From Bacteroidota bacterium (GTDB lineage: Bacteria; Bacteroidota; Rhodothermia; Rhodothermales; Rubricoccaceae): a DNA stretch of 64,000 bases. The DNA is taken from positions 95,859 to 159,858 of the forward strand of contig JBCBNX010000007.1 in the NCBI GenBank assembly GCA_039821555.1, in the 5' to 3' direction. Shown piece by piece: positions 1-8,739 of this stretch. The translations under genes and the position numbers were made by a program. Under the pieces are notes generated by a model. It was not told the DNA's origin and searched no databases. It worked only from the letters and a program-made list of their open reading frames with translations. Position 1 is the stretch's first letter. The number at the start of each line of letters is the position of its first letter.

Positions 1-1197
1 CGCTTTGTCCTCGCTGCCCTCGCAGTCCTCGCCGGGACTCTCACCCCCCCACTCGCTGCCCAAGACGACGTTCGCTTTGCCCCCGGCACCGTTGTCTCCG
101 TGGAGGGCGACACGCTGCGCGGGGAGATCGCACTCGTGCCTGACTTCGAAAAGATGCGCGGCGTCACCTTCCGCGCCACCCCTAGCGCTGCCCCCGCCAC
201 CTTCACCCACCGCGAGGCCCAGAGCTACCAGATCGACGGCGGCACCCGTTTCGTGCATCGCTGGATCGACTTCAACACGGAAGGGACCCGCGGGGCTCAC
301 ACGTTCCTGCGTGAACTCGTCCCAGGCCCTCGCACGCTGTACGTGCACCACCTCGACACCGGCGCGGACACGTACTACATCGAGGGGACCGACTTCCCCA
401 TCGAGGGGCTCTTTGAGGTCACGTCCCAGCGTGGACCTACCCAGTCACGGCAATTGAAGCTGTGGGTCGGCACGCTCAATCGGGCCTTCCAGTCGTGTCG
501 CGCCCTGCTGGACGGCGTGGCAGAGGCGCGCTACAGGGAGCGCGACCTTGTCGACCTCACGGTGCAGTACAACACGTGCGCAGAGCCCGGTTATCGCTTC
601 ACGCCGCGTCTTGACCGCGTGGACCAGCAATCGGGCTACGCGCTGCACTTCGCCGTGGAGGGGAGCTTTGGGGTGGAGCGGTTGGCCGCCTCGTTCGTCC
701 TCGACACGGCGCTGGAGGAGGCCGATGCGTTCCGCTCGACCTATGCACTGCGCGGAGTTGGTCTCATCGAAGTCAAGGCGTGGCCGAACACGTGGTACGG
801 CGTGGTCGAGTTGGGCCTCGAGAATTACGGCCCGTACGAACGCCTTGAGGAACGGTCGGACGTCCCGAACTATGATCCGCTCTACCTCTCTCTTGGCCTC
901 GGCGCCCAGTACGACTTCTCTGCGGCCCCAGTCGCTCCGTTTCTACGTGCTACCTACGTCCTCGGATGGACGGTTGCAGGACAGCAGCAGGCCACGCTTA
1001 GGCGCGAGGCGAACGCGCTGGGTGGCTTCACGCTCACTGGTGGCGTGGTCTGGGACGTGACACCCTCGCGCGGCCTGTCCTTCGGCGTGCGAGCCAGTTG
1101 GCTCGACTTCTCCGATGAGTTTATCTACATCCCGTTCGGGGACAACAAGATTGGGCGGCATACCACCTATGCAGGCGTGCTCGGCATCCGGCTCTGA
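1..1197 (+). CDS. Outer-membrane beta-barrel-like protein, 5' end outside the window
   Basis: The reading frame is open from the first base and the true start lies upstream of the window. The first codons encode the hydrophobic end of a signal peptide (FVLAALAVLAGTL, then PPLAAQ as a likely signal peptidase I site), so the GTG at position 100 is not the start. The mature part, about 375 residues, alternates polar and hydrophobic residues in the second half with Gly/Tyr/Leu-rich strands and ends in GVLGIRL, which suggests a C-terminal barrel on an N-terminal soluble segment. I do not recognise a named family. It converges on the T9SS operon and ends about 170 bp from gldN. Export is well supported; barrel topology is inferred. 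Confidence 0.6.
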   Translation, partial: RFVLAALAVLAGTLTPPLAAQDDVRFAPGTVVSVEGDTLRGEIALVPDFEKMRGVTFRATPSAAPATFTHREAQSYQIDGGTRFVHRWIDFNTEGTRGAHTFLRELVPGPRTLYVHHLDTGADTYYIEGTDFPIEGLFEVTSQRGPTQSRQLKLWVGTLNRAFQSCRALLDGVAEARYRERDLVDLTVQYNTCAEPGYRFTPRLDRVDQQSGYALHFAVEGSFGVERLAASFVLDTALEEADAFRSTYALRGVGLIEVKAWPNTWYGVVELGLENYGPYERLEERSDVPNYDPLYLSLGLGAQYDFSAAPVAPFLRATYVLGWTVAGQQQATLRREANALGGFTLTGGVVWDVTPSRGLSFGVRASWLDFSDEFIYIPFGDNKIGRHTTYAGVLGIRL

Positions 1198-1264
1198 GCG
1201 GTGCCATCGTGGCCGCGTCATCGGGAACGGAGATCCTCTAAATACGAAGTCCCCAGATATAAAT

Positions 1265-1303
1265 AGGCGGAGTGCGCCCAGGTAGAAACAGCGCACCCCG
1301 CCT
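1265..1303 (-). terminator. Terminator-like hairpin at the end of the T9SS operon
   Basis: The arms AGGCGG-A-GTGCGC and GCGCAC-C-CCGCCT pair with a single mismatch around a 13-base loop. On the minus strand the hairpin is followed by a T-rich tract (TATTTATATC). It sits between the convergent ends of the first gene and gldN, so it most likely ends the minus-strand T9SS transcript. Confidence 0.6.
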
Positions 1304-1369
1304 TGGAATCCCGGCGAAGCCAGGAACTTGGTGCTTGAGCGCAAAGCCTGCGCGCAAGCGATCCGGTTG

Positions 1370-2020
1370 CTAGTCGATGAAGCGACGAATCACGTTCACG
1401 AGACGGACACGCTCGCGCTCGGACTCGGCCTCCTCGTAGATCACGTACTGCCCGTTTTCGCCGTAGCGGACGATCACGGCGTCCGAGGTCTTGGCGAGTT
1501 GGTGCATGGCGATCTGGTCGCGGAAGGGCTTGAAGGCCGCCTCGTTGTAGCGCATGTTCGTGCCGCTGTTGTTGAGGAGCCGCTTCAGCGTAGTGTTCTC
1601 TCCATCGACGTAGAGGACGGGGATGTCCACATCGGCGTACTCCCCATCGGGGCGGTAGATGAAGAAGATCTCCTCGATGCTCGACCGGAAGCCACGCGAG
1701 TTGCCTTCCATGCGGTAGGTGATGAAGACGCGGTTGGCGCTGCTGAGGAAGAGGCCCTCGTAGCTGAGGTCATCCTCGATCTGAGCGAGCGTGTAGGTCG
1801 TCTCGTCCTCGCGGTCGCGACGGACCTGGAGGTCGTCGGTCTCGATGTAGGCGACGAGCGAGTCGAGGAAAACGCCAGTGACGTTCTGCTCGTTCTCGCG
1901 CTCCACGGGGACGATGATCTCGACGGTCTGGCGCCAGTTGCCCTGGGCCAACATGGCCTGGGCCAGGAGGAGCGGCGCGACGAGCGCCACCAGGGCCAGA
2001 CGACGGAGGGTGGTAGACAT
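1370..2020 (-). CDS. gldN: T9SS ring component, GldN/PorN-like
   Basis: This 216-residue periplasmic protein is last in the GldK-L-M-N order, which is the main reason for the call. In characterised systems GldN/PorN binds GldK/PorK to form the periplasmic ring of the type IX secretion system. I start it at the ATG at 2020, because that Met directly precedes a signal peptide (LALVALVAPLLLAQAMLAQ) while an upstream in-frame Met adds a Pro/Arg-rich stretch unlike a leader. The mature protein is acidic, with paired strands (VFITYRMEG, IFFIYRPDG, VIVRYGENGQYVIYEE). It is shorter than flavobacterial GldN proteins, which are about 300 residues or more. It lies 71 bp after gldM. Position plus length class supports GldN; sequence alone would be weak. 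Confidence 0.62.
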   Translation of the reverse strand: MSTTLRRLALVALVAPLLLAQAMLAQGNWRQTVEIIVPVERENEQNVTGVFLDSLVAYIETDDLQVRRDREDETTYTLAQIEDDLSYEGLFLSSANRVFITYRMEGNSRGFRSSIEEIFFIYRPDGEYADVDIPVLYVDGENTTLKRLLNNSGTNMRYNEAAFKPFRDQIAMHQLAKTSDAVIVRYGENGQYVIYEEAESERERVRLVNVIRRFID

Positions 2021-2091
2021 AATGCAGTCGGGTCGGTGAGGCCGAAGCTCCGTGCCCCGGCACAGCGCCGGAGCACGGGGTTCGGGCATGC

Positions 2092-3084
2092 TTACGAAAT
2101 CGTGAAGCTGAACGTGCGGCTGCCTTCGTTAAGCGAGACGCCAACGGACGTGCCTGCGTAGTTGAGACGATACACGTTGTTGAGTTGGACGATGATGCGG
2201 TCGCCGGGGCGCGCCGAGGCAAGGGCACGGATGGCAGGGAGGCGACCGCCGCTCAGGTTGTAGGTGCCGAGGCGCTCCGAGGCGGTGAGGCCGCGCCGGA
2301 TGTACACCGTGGCACTCCCTACGCCGTAGCGAGCATCGCTCGGGTAACGCTGGGCAAACTCCTGGTCGGCTTGGACCGAGAAGTTGAGCGCGAAGCGTCC
2401 GCGCGGCAGGTTGTCGCCGTTGTTGACGGCGCGGCCTGCGTTGGCGACCCGGATCTCCGGACGCGGCGGGTCGATGACCGCGAACGACTTCGATCCCAGG
2501 AAGACGTTGCCGTCGGGACCTGGCGTCTCAACGCGGATGCCTGCGGTCTGCCCGCTGGGCGCGAGCGTGAGCGTGCGCGCCTCGGTGCCGTTGAGGATGA
2601 GCGGCCGATCTTCCAGACCCGGCACGTCGATGCGGACCTCGTTGCGGCATTGGCGATAAAGCGCCACCTCGCCCGCGTTGACGGCGACGATCTCAGGTCG
2701 GCGCACCGTAAACGTGCCGGTGATCGGCACTTCGCGCGTGCCACCGCCGATCTGCGGGACGGTCATCGTTGCGGCATACTCGACCTCTTTGACGTCCTCG
2801 TTCTCCGCGAGGAGGTTGCCCGTCTCCATGACGAACATCGAGTCGCCCGAAGCCATGAACGCCTCCGAGCCGCTGAGCGAAAGGCCCTCGCCCGCGCCGA
2901 CGGCGAGCATGGCGCGCGCCTGGAAGGGCTGGCCGAGCACGACCGTCTCCTCAGCGTCGAGGTAGGGCTGCACGTTGCCCACGGCGATGGTGCTGTCGTC
3001 CAGGTCGAACGTGCTCATCGCGTAGAGCAGGATGGGGAAGTACAACGCCAGCATGACGTTGTACCGCATGTCTTTTACAGACAT
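2092..3084 (-). CDS. gldM: T9SS motor protein GldM/PorM, short form
   Basis: GldM pairs with GldL in the inner membrane and reaches across the periplasm to transmit force to the GldK/GldN ring. The protein has 330 residues: a short cytoplasmic start, one membrane helix at about residues 9-25 (VMLALYFPILLYAM), then beta-rich periplasmic domains. Segments starting QPFQARAML, EIVAVNAGEVALYR and a C-terminal part ending GSRTFSFTIS resemble the second, third and C-terminal GldM domains. Characterised GldM and PorM have a little over 510 residues; the helical first periplasmic domain that normally follows the membrane helix is missing here. The gene follows gldL by 18 bp and precedes gldN by 71 bp, so they are very likely co-transcribed. 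Identity is solid from order and domain pattern; the missing domain is read from length and sequence. Confidence 0.82.
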   Translation of the reverse strand: MSVKDMRYNVMLALYFPILLYAMSTFDLDDSTIAVGNVQPYLDAEETVVLGQPFQARAMLAVGAGEGLSLSGSEAFMASGDSMFVMETGNLLAENEDVKEVEYAATMTVPQIGGGTREVPITGTFTVRRPEIVAVNAGEVALYRQCRNEVRIDVPGLEDRPLILNGTEARTLTLAPSGQTAGIRVETPGPDGNVFLGSKSFAVIDPPRPEIRVANAGRAVNNGDNLPRGRFALNFSVQADQEFAQRYPSDARYGVGSATVYIRRGLTASERLGTYNLSGGRLPAIRALASARPGDRIIVQLNNVYRLNYAGTSVGVSLNEGSRTFSFTIS

Positions 3085-3102
3085 AGGGATACCTCGTCGG
3101 TT

Positions 3103-3900
3103 TTAGGCGCGGGACACGTACGTTTCGGCGGACGCTCCGTCCTTGCCGTTCGTCGAGACGCCGGGGTTGTTGAACATGCGGAAGCGACGGGCGACCTGCT
3201 CCAGCTCGGAGCGGATGGCCTCGGCCTGCGTACCGGCGGCGCCCATTTCCTGGCTGAGGGCGTTCATGCCCTGGCCGAGGCGCTGCGCGTCTTGCGGCAG
3301 CGAGCCCGTTGCCGTCTGTGTTAGGGTCTGGCGCATCTGCGCCACCGACGTACGCGCCTGGCTCATCTCCTGGCTCATGCCACGCATCTCGGAGCCGAAC
3401 TTCTGCACATCGCCCGAGAGCTCACCCATGACCTGTCCCAGGCCGGTCGTGAGCTGGCTCAGCTCGGTCGAGATGCCCGACTTCACCGAGGCAACGAGGG
3501 CCTGGTGGACCTCGGCGTTCATGCGCTTGTAGTCTTCGCCCATCGTCCCAAAGATGCGACGCACCTCGGTAGTAGCGATCTCCTGAACCTGGCGATAGAA
3601 CTCTTCGGACTTCTCCGGCGAGTTGAGCAGGAGCGGCTCGCCCGCAGCACCGAGCGCCTTGGTGGGTGTCCCCTTGGCCGCGAGGCCCTGGATGAGCGCC
3701 AAGACGCCCATGGCCACGAAGGCGCCTGCTTCCCCGAGGAAGCCGACCAGGATGACGTCGTTGTAGTCGAAGCCGAGAACGGAGTCCCACTTGAGGATCT
3801 TCGCGGTCACGCCGATGATGGCGAGGGCCCCGAAGACGCCCACGAGGAGACCAATGAACCCGTTCACGCGGGACATCGACTTGGATTGTGCTTCAGCCAT
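3103..3900 (-). CDS. gldL: T9SS motor protein GldL/PorL
   Basis: The proton-driven inner-membrane motor subunit of type IX secretion has 265 residues. Two membrane helices are visible at about residues 13-35 (FIGLLVGVFGALAIIGV) and 49-70 (VILVGFLGEAGAFVAMG). A glutamate in the second helix, about residue 57, sits where the glutamate essential for proton coupling lies in characterised GldL (residue 59 in Flavobacterium johnsoniae). After the helices comes a long cytoplasmic region rich in Gln, Met, Ser and Glu with heptad-like spacing, typical of the family's coiled-coil tail. The ATG at 3900 gives the family-like start MAEAQSKSMSRVNGF. It lies 43 bp after the GldK-like gene and 18 bp before gldM. 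Confidence 0.9.
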   Translation of the reverse strand: MAEAQSKSMSRVNGFIGLLVGVFGALAIIGVTAKILKWDSVLGFDYNDVILVGFLGEAGAFVAMGVLALIQGLAAKGTPTKALGAAGEPLLLNSPEKSEEFYRQVQEIATTEVRRIFGTMGEDYKRMNAEVHQALVASVKSGISTELSQLTTGLGQVMGELSGDVQKFGSEMRGMSQEMSQARTSVAQMRQTLTQTATGSLPQDAQRLGQGMNALSQEMGAAGTQAEAIRSELEQVARRFRMFNNPGVSTNGKDGASAETYVSRA

Positions 3901-3943
3901 TGTGTTCTACCTGTATTGTGGTTGGAGGGTGAGGGGGACGAGG

Positions 3944-5776
3944 CTACTGCCCCCCTCCGTTCTGGTCCCCGTTGTCGCTGGGCTGGCCGCCCTGGGGCGG
4001 GACCGGAGGCACGAAGCCGCCAGCCGGGTCGCTACCGCTCTGCGCCTGGCCTGGAGCGGGACCAAACTCGCTGCCGAGGTCCTTCGCGCAGCGGAAGCCG
4101 GTGTAGATGTTCGCGTCGTTCATGTCGAACGCCTCGCGGACGCCGACGCCGATGTAGAAGTCCTCGGCGGCCCAGGAGCCGCCACGCACGATGCGACGCG
4201 CTTCACGGTCATCTACCCAGCGTGGGTTGAAGTCAGCGAGCACGCTGTAAGTCGGGTTGTACGCGTCGAGGGTCCACTCGGCGACGTTGCCGCTCATGTT
4301 AAAGATGCCCCACGGCGAGGACGGGAAGGCGCCGACGGGAGCGGTGAACGCGTAGCCGTCCGCGGCATAGCCCGCGCGACCGGGGTTGTAGTTGGCGTAG
4401 TAGCCGCCGTTGGGCGCCTGCGGCGACTGGCCGGGCCACGGGTAGATGCCGCCCGACACGCCTGAGCGGGCGACGTACTCCCACTCTGCCTCGGTCGGGA
4501 GGCGCTTGCCCTGGCCCTGGCAATAGGCGTTGGCCTGGTCCCAGGTCACCGCCACCACGGGGTAGTCGTTGTAGGCCTGACCCAGGAAGTAAGACTGGAA
4601 GTTGGCGCGGCCACCGGCGTCCTGCCACGCCATCGAGTCCGGCGTCATCGCCTCCCGGGCCGACGGCGCGAGGCCCTGGAGCCACTGGCGGAACTGCATG
4701 TTGGTCACCTCGAACTTGTCGATGAAGAACGAGGACACGGTGACGCGCTTGAAGCCCTGCGTCTGGAGGCCGAGTGGGTCCTCTTCGAAGAGGCCCATCG
4801 TGTAGGTGCCGTCCGGAACCAAGACCATGTCGCCAGCCTGGCTCACGCCCGCGGGCTGGACGCCGCCGCCCTGGGGGAAGCCGCCCTGCTGGGGGAGGCC
4901 CACCGGCTGTGCCGCGGCGCCTCCGATAGCGGCCGCGCCCGGAACCTGGTAGGAGCCGCTGAGGGCTCCCTGCCGGGCGGCCGGGTCTGCTACGGTCCGG
5001 CCGACGGTACCCTGCACCGGCATACCCACCGACTGTCCCGACTGGACCGACGGCGCGTAGCCCGGTTGCCCTTCCGACGTGATGCCGGGCTGCGCCGACA
5101 CCGCGCCTCCGCCCGCCTGGGGCGTGCCATAGCTCGGCGCCGCCACCTGGCCTCCGCCAGCCGTCGCGTCGCGCGAGACAATCGTAGGATCCTGCTCAGG
5201 GAAGTCGCGGCGTGCGATCTGGCCCCGCTCGATAGCACGCTCCTCTGCGATGACCTCGGGGTCGTAGCGCGATGCCTTGGCAAAGGTGTAGTTCACGCCC
5301 ACTGCTGGGAAGACGCCGAACCCAAGCTCTTGCAGGCCGTTGCGAGCTCCGGGCGACGGCGTGAGGTCACGGAAGAGCGTCCAGCGGGCTGCCAGCTCAA
5401 AGTTGAGAGCCACGCGCTCGTTGAGCGAGTAGTCCATGCCGATGCCCACCGGGATCACCGAGCGGTGGTCGTCACCGCTGAAGAAGAGGCCGAAGCCCGA
5501 GAAGACGTACGGCTCGAAGCGCTGCGCCCCGGAGAACGGACGCACGTTCATGGTCACCTCGGCGCTCGCCTCGTCGGTGTAGCCGAGCATCCCCTGTACC
5601 TGGAAGAACTCGGCCAGCCAAATGCGGGAGCCAATCTGGAACCCGGCCTGCGTGACTGGATCTGCGTCCGGGGCCTGGGTCACAGCGGGGCCCGCTTTGA
5701 GGAGCAGCGACTGAGCGCCCACTGCAGGACCGAAGGCCAGCAGCAGCGCGAGGAGGAAAAACGTAGAGGTCTTCAT
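3944..5776 (-). CDS. gldK: GldK/PorK-like T9SS protein fused to an N-terminal outer-membrane barrel
   Basis: The 610-residue protein has three parts. Residues about 1-19 are a signal peptide ending AVGAQ; there is no lipobox cysteine. Residues about 20-185 look like a small outer-membrane barrel with Tyr/Phe-rich strands, ending VFPAVGVNYTFAKAS. A Gly/Pro/Gln/Ala-rich linker runs to about residue 312. From about 315 to 567 comes a formylglycine-generating-enzyme-like (sulfatase-modifying factor) domain, with PDGTYTMG, KFEVTN, RLPTEAEWEY, NMSGNVAEWT, RIVRGGSW and TGFRCAKD. That fold is the core of GldK/PorK, normally a lipoprotein in the periplasmic ring with GldN. I start at the ATG at 5776 because the signal peptide begins there; an upstream in-frame Met adds a Pro-rich non-leader stretch. 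Gene order supports the GldK role. The barrel replacing the lipid anchor is unusual. Confidence 0.82.
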   Translation of the reverse strand: MKTSTFFLLALLLAFGPAVGAQSLLLKAGPAVTQAPDADPVTQAGFQIGSRIWLAEFFQVQGMLGYTDEASAEVTMNVRPFSGAQRFEPYVFSGFGLFFSGDDHRSVIPVGIGMDYSLNERVALNFELAARWTLFRDLTPSPGARNGLQELGFGVFPAVGVNYTFAKASRYDPEVIAEERAIERGQIARRDFPEQDPTIVSRDATAGGGQVAAPSYGTPQAGGGAVSAQPGITSEGQPGYAPSVQSGQSVGMPVQGTVGRTVADPAARQGALSGSYQVPGAAAIGGAAAQPVGLPQQGGFPQGGGVQPAGVSQAGDMVLVPDGTYTMGLFEEDPLGLQTQGFKRVTVSSFFIDKFEVTNMQFRQWLQGLAPSAREAMTPDSMAWQDAGGRANFQSYFLGQAYNDYPVVAVTWDQANAYCQGQGKRLPTEAEWEYVARSGVSGGIYPWPGQSPQAPNGGYYANYNPGRAGYAADGYAFTAPVGAFPSSPWGIFNMSGNVAEWTLDAYNPTYSVLADFNPRWVDDREARRIVRGGSWAAEDFYIGVGVREAFDMNDANIYTGFRCAKDLGSEFGPAPGQAQSGSDPAGGFVPPVPPQGGQPSDNGDQNGGGQ

Positions 5777-5891
5777 AGATCGCGTGGGATCAGGTGAGGG
5801 TGGCGGGGCAACTGCGCCGAGAAGAAGGCAGAGTTGCAACAGGCGTAAGCGCCTGCGATGGCGGAGCGCCAGGAGTCAGGTGAGTGAGAAG

Positions 5892-6578
5892 CTAGAGGCG
5901 GAATCGGTAGCCCACGTGGATCGACGAGATCACATCGGGGCCGGTCGTGCGCCGCTGGGCGCTATCGAGGAAGTCAGACGTCATGAAGCGGATGCCGAAG
6001 CGCCAAGCGTCCTGCAAGATCATGGACACCGGGAACGTCAGGATAAAGCGCGGACTCGTCTGCTCGAACACGTAGCCCCGCGACTCCAACACGTCAGGCG
6101 TCGAAAAATTGTAGGTCGTCGACACCATCGTGGGTGCCACGCCAGCCTGGAGCCGCACGAACCCGGGCCGACCGAAGAGCCCGACCCGCAGGCCCGCGTT
6201 CACGTCGAAGGCGAAGACGTTCACCCCCATGCTGTTGTCCGCATCCACGTCGATGTTGAAGCGGTGGTAGACCAGGCCCGCCTCGGCCATGAACAACGGC
6301 GAGAGGGCGCGGTCGGCGTGGACGGAGAGACTAAACTCAGCCAGCGCGAAGTATTCGATGGGGTTGCTCGAGGCATTGCGGTCAAGCTCGCCCTGGTAGA
6401 CCCCGAGGCCGAGACCAAGCGTCAGGCCATCGATAGCGCCCCCTCCTTGAGCGTGTGCACCAGGCGTGCTTACCCCCAGGCCTGTCAGAAGGAGAAGGAC
6501 GAACGCAAGCGATTGGGCGAGGCCGGGCTGCTCCTGAAGCCGTGCGGACTCACGCCGGGTGGGCGAGAACCAAGTCAT
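5892..6578 (-). CDS. Small outer-membrane beta-barrel protein at the head of the T9SS operon
   Basis: This 228-residue exported protein has a hydrophobic leader at about residues 22-43 (LAFVLLLLTGLGV, cleavage near AHAQ) and a mature part of alternating strands ending in GYRFRL, typical of outer-membrane barrels of 8-10 strands. It sits where PorP/SprF often lies, directly upstream of gldK, but is shorter than PorP proteins (about 300 residues) and I see no PorP signature. Length and fold also fit a PorT-like barrel. Function in secretion is inferred from position only. The start is uncertain: the ATG at 6578 gives an N-region of about 20 residues before the hydrophobic stretch. It precedes the GldK-like gene by 115 bp. 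Confidence 0.6.
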   Translation of the reverse strand: MTWFSPTRRESARLQEQPGLAQSLAFVLLLLTGLGVSTPGAHAQGGGAIDGLTLGLGLGVYQGELDRNASSNPIEYFALAEFSLSVHADRALSPLFMAEAGLVYHRFNIDVDADNSMGVNVFAFDVNAGLRVGLFGRPGFVRLQAGVAPTMVSTTYNFSTPDVLESRGYVFEQTSPRFILTFPVSMILQDAWRFGIRFMTSDFLDSAQRRTTGPDVISSIHVGYRFRL

Positions 6579-7245
6579 GGGTGTGGATCGTGCGAGTATG
6601 GAGGCTACGAAGCTCGGTAAAGAGCGGGCGGCTGCTTCCTCTCAGCGGGGTTATGACGACGCGGCAGGGCATCCCGACGGGGGTGTGGGGGCGATCGGGG
6701 CGCCACGCAGCGCGGTCAGCAGAGACTGTCAGGTGATTGGAGAAAGGGACGGGTGATGGGTCCACCGCCGTGGCATACGTCCCGCATGGATCATACCAGT
6801 TTTGAGACGCAGGACGAGACAACGGACGAGACGGGACAACCCATCCTGACGATCAATCGGGTTAGGGGGCAACGGACCGCACCTGTGGCTGCGGTCATTC
6901 ACCTCTAGGTGGTGGGGCGACACCTCTTCGCAACAGCGTTCTCGCACGGAACGCGCGGGGGCGACGCGACCCGGTAGGCCGCCGTTGCTTCTGCGAAGGT
7001 CACGGTGCTGTATGATAGGCACTTTTTTTCCTCCCCTCGGGCGGGTGGTTCTTTTTCACCTCTCCTGCGATCCCTCTCCTCGCTGTGAACGACCCGTGAA
7101 CGCGGCTCCCTACCCACCTGATTGCGGGCTCTTGCGTTTTCTTCAAAATCCCAGCGACTACGCCACGCCCATCCATGGCCTGGACACGTGCCTGCCCCTC
7201 TGCACGCTACCGGCACGGCCATGTAGCGCCTGGACTACAACATGC
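6579..7245. other. 667-bp intergenic region upstream of the T9SS operon
   Basis: I see no convincing gene here. It must hold the minus-strand promoter of the T9SS operon and the 3' end of the GWxTD transcript. Visible structure: a 7-bp hairpin (GACCGCA...TGCGGTC, about 6876-6897), a short palindrome CACCTCTAGGTG just after it, and a T-rich plus-strand tract at about 7021-7060. A 40-codon plus-strand frame at 6786-6908 is open but looks like chance. No tRNA or rRNA was seen. Confidence 0.5.
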
Positions 7246-8739
7246 CTACCCAGCACGTCCCGTGCGCCACTGCCGGAGCGCCCGTGCCCAAACGGCTTCA
7301 TACGCTGCCTGACGCTGCAGAACGTAGGGTTGCCAGCCCGCCGGCTGCCCGAAATCGTCGACCCTCCTGAAGCTGAACGCCGTCGCGTCCTGGCGCAGCC
7401 CGCTTCCATAGTACCACGTCTCTCCCATGGGATCGAGCTCGACGTAGGCGGGCGGCCCCAGGAGAACGTAGAGCATGCCCCGGTCTGTCTTCCACCCTGC
7501 TTTCACGGTTGAGAAGCGGCGGTTGGCGTCCTCGACGCGCTCGTAGTAGAGACGGAGCACGTTGGCCGCCACCCGACGATCGCCCAGCAGCGCCCCCCAG
7601 AATGCGTCGAAGCGGGCGCGGCGCTCCTCCGGAGCCTCAGCCTCCAGGATGAAAGCGCGCTCGCGTTCATAGGCCATGAACGCGAGGCTCTCGATGAGGC
7701 CGTCCATGGTCTCCATGCGTGGATGCCCAGCGTCAAGCACGGTGAGATACCGGGCGGACACTGCTCCTAGCCCCTCGGGCTCCCCAATAGAGACTGCGAT
7801 TTTGTAGAGCCCGGGCGTCATGGGCGGCACCATGAGGACATGGTCGGCAGCACCGCCTGCGTGCACAGCTTCACGCCGCGCCACCACAACACCATCGCGC
7901 ATCCGGACGCCCTGGTAGGCAAGGGAACCACGTTGCGGACCCAGCCAGTGCGGCGGCCGCGCCACCGTCGTGTCGCTCGGCAGTCGCTCGACGTGTAGCG
8001 TGACTGGAAGGTCCGTTCCAGTGACTACCGTGGCCCGGACTCGGAGCGACTCGGGAGAAGTCGCCAGCGTTCGCCCGAGGTACGGCGCATACCCGTCGCC
8101 GTTTTTCCGCTCGAGTTGGAGGCGCCCGACGCGCACTTCAGTGTTCCAGTCTGGAGCGCTGGTGTCCGGCACCTCAATCCGTAGCTGCCTCACGGCTTCG
8201 CGCTGCGTACTTAGGTCGTCCAACCGTGCTTCGACTAGGTATAGCCCCGGCGCGAGCGCAAAGCGAGCTTCGTGCATCGCCGTTGTGAGGGAACGGAGCC
8301 CGTCGGCGGTGCTGGCGCTCAGGGTGTCCGCCCAAAGCTGCTCGCGCACTGTCGTTCGCGTTCCAGCAATTCGTACGAGCACCGATAGCTGGTAACGCAC
8401 GCGGACGCGCTCCTCCTCGACCCCGTCCGCTTCGGCCACGAGGGTGCTCGGCTCGACGGCGACCAGCGCTTGCAGAGGAACCGTCTTAGCGCTGTCCACA
8501 TCGGATTCAACACCGGATTCAACATGCTCGGCGAGTAGCAGCCGGGCATCGAGGTCGAAGACCGGCTCGTCGGGGTCGTAGACGAGCGTACGACCGGCAT
8601 CCACGTCGTCGAGGCGATCCGGCGCGGAGCAGGCTGCGAGGACTAGCGCCAACGCGCCCAGCCAGGGAATTACCCACCAGGTCAGGGACACACGGCCCCT
8701 CGTCCTGTCGGACAGCCTCGCGCGCCTGCTCCCCCTCAT
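7246..8739 (-). CDS. GWxTD domain-containing lipoprotein
   Basis: This 497-residue protein has a hydrophobic leader ending in a lipobox (LVLAAC, Cys at about 37), so it is probably a lipoprotein on the outer membrane. The N-terminal two thirds are beta-rich and unrecognised. Near residues 405-430 is the signature GWKTDRGMLYVLLGPP, followed by WYYGSGL, which defines the GWxTD family found in Bacteroidota, Gemmatimonadota and related phyla. The biochemical role of that family is not known to me. The start overlaps the tpiA stop by 4 bp (ATGA), so it is translationally coupled to tpiA and last in the porD-permease-tpiA run. Confidence 0.85.
   Translation of the reverse strand: MRGSRRARLSDRTRGRVSLTWWVIPWLGALALVLAACSAPDRLDDVDAGRTLVYDPDEPVFDLDARLLLAEHVESGVESDVDSAKTVPLQALVAVEPSTLVAEADGVEEERVRVRYQLSVLVRIAGTRTTVREQLWADTLSASTADGLRSLTTAMHEARFALAPGLYLVEARLDDLSTQREAVRQLRIEVPDTSAPDWNTEVRVGRLQLERKNGDGYAPYLGRTLATSPESLRVRATVVTGTDLPVTLHVERLPSDTTVARPPHWLGPQRGSLAYQGVRMRDGVVVARREAVHAGGAADHVLMVPPMTPGLYKIAVSIGEPEGLGAVSARYLTVLDAGHPRMETMDGLIESLAFMAYERERAFILEAEAPEERRARFDAFWGALLGDRRVAANVLRLYYERVEDANRRFSTVKAGWKTDRGMLYVLLGPPAYVELDPMGETWYYGSGLRQDATAFSFRRVDDFGQPAGWQPYVLQRQAAYEAVWARALRQWRTGRAG

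Noticed and set aside
1328..2161. Plus-strand frame antisense to gldN
   Set aside because: It overlaps gldN entirely and shows only GC-rich shadow composition (Val/Asp/Glu/Leu runs) and no motif.
6786..6908. A 40-codon open frame starting at an ATG
   Set aside because: It has no motif, no Shine-Dalgarno, no neighbours on that strand and polar low-complexity content (Thr/Asp/Glu). Chance is the better explanation.
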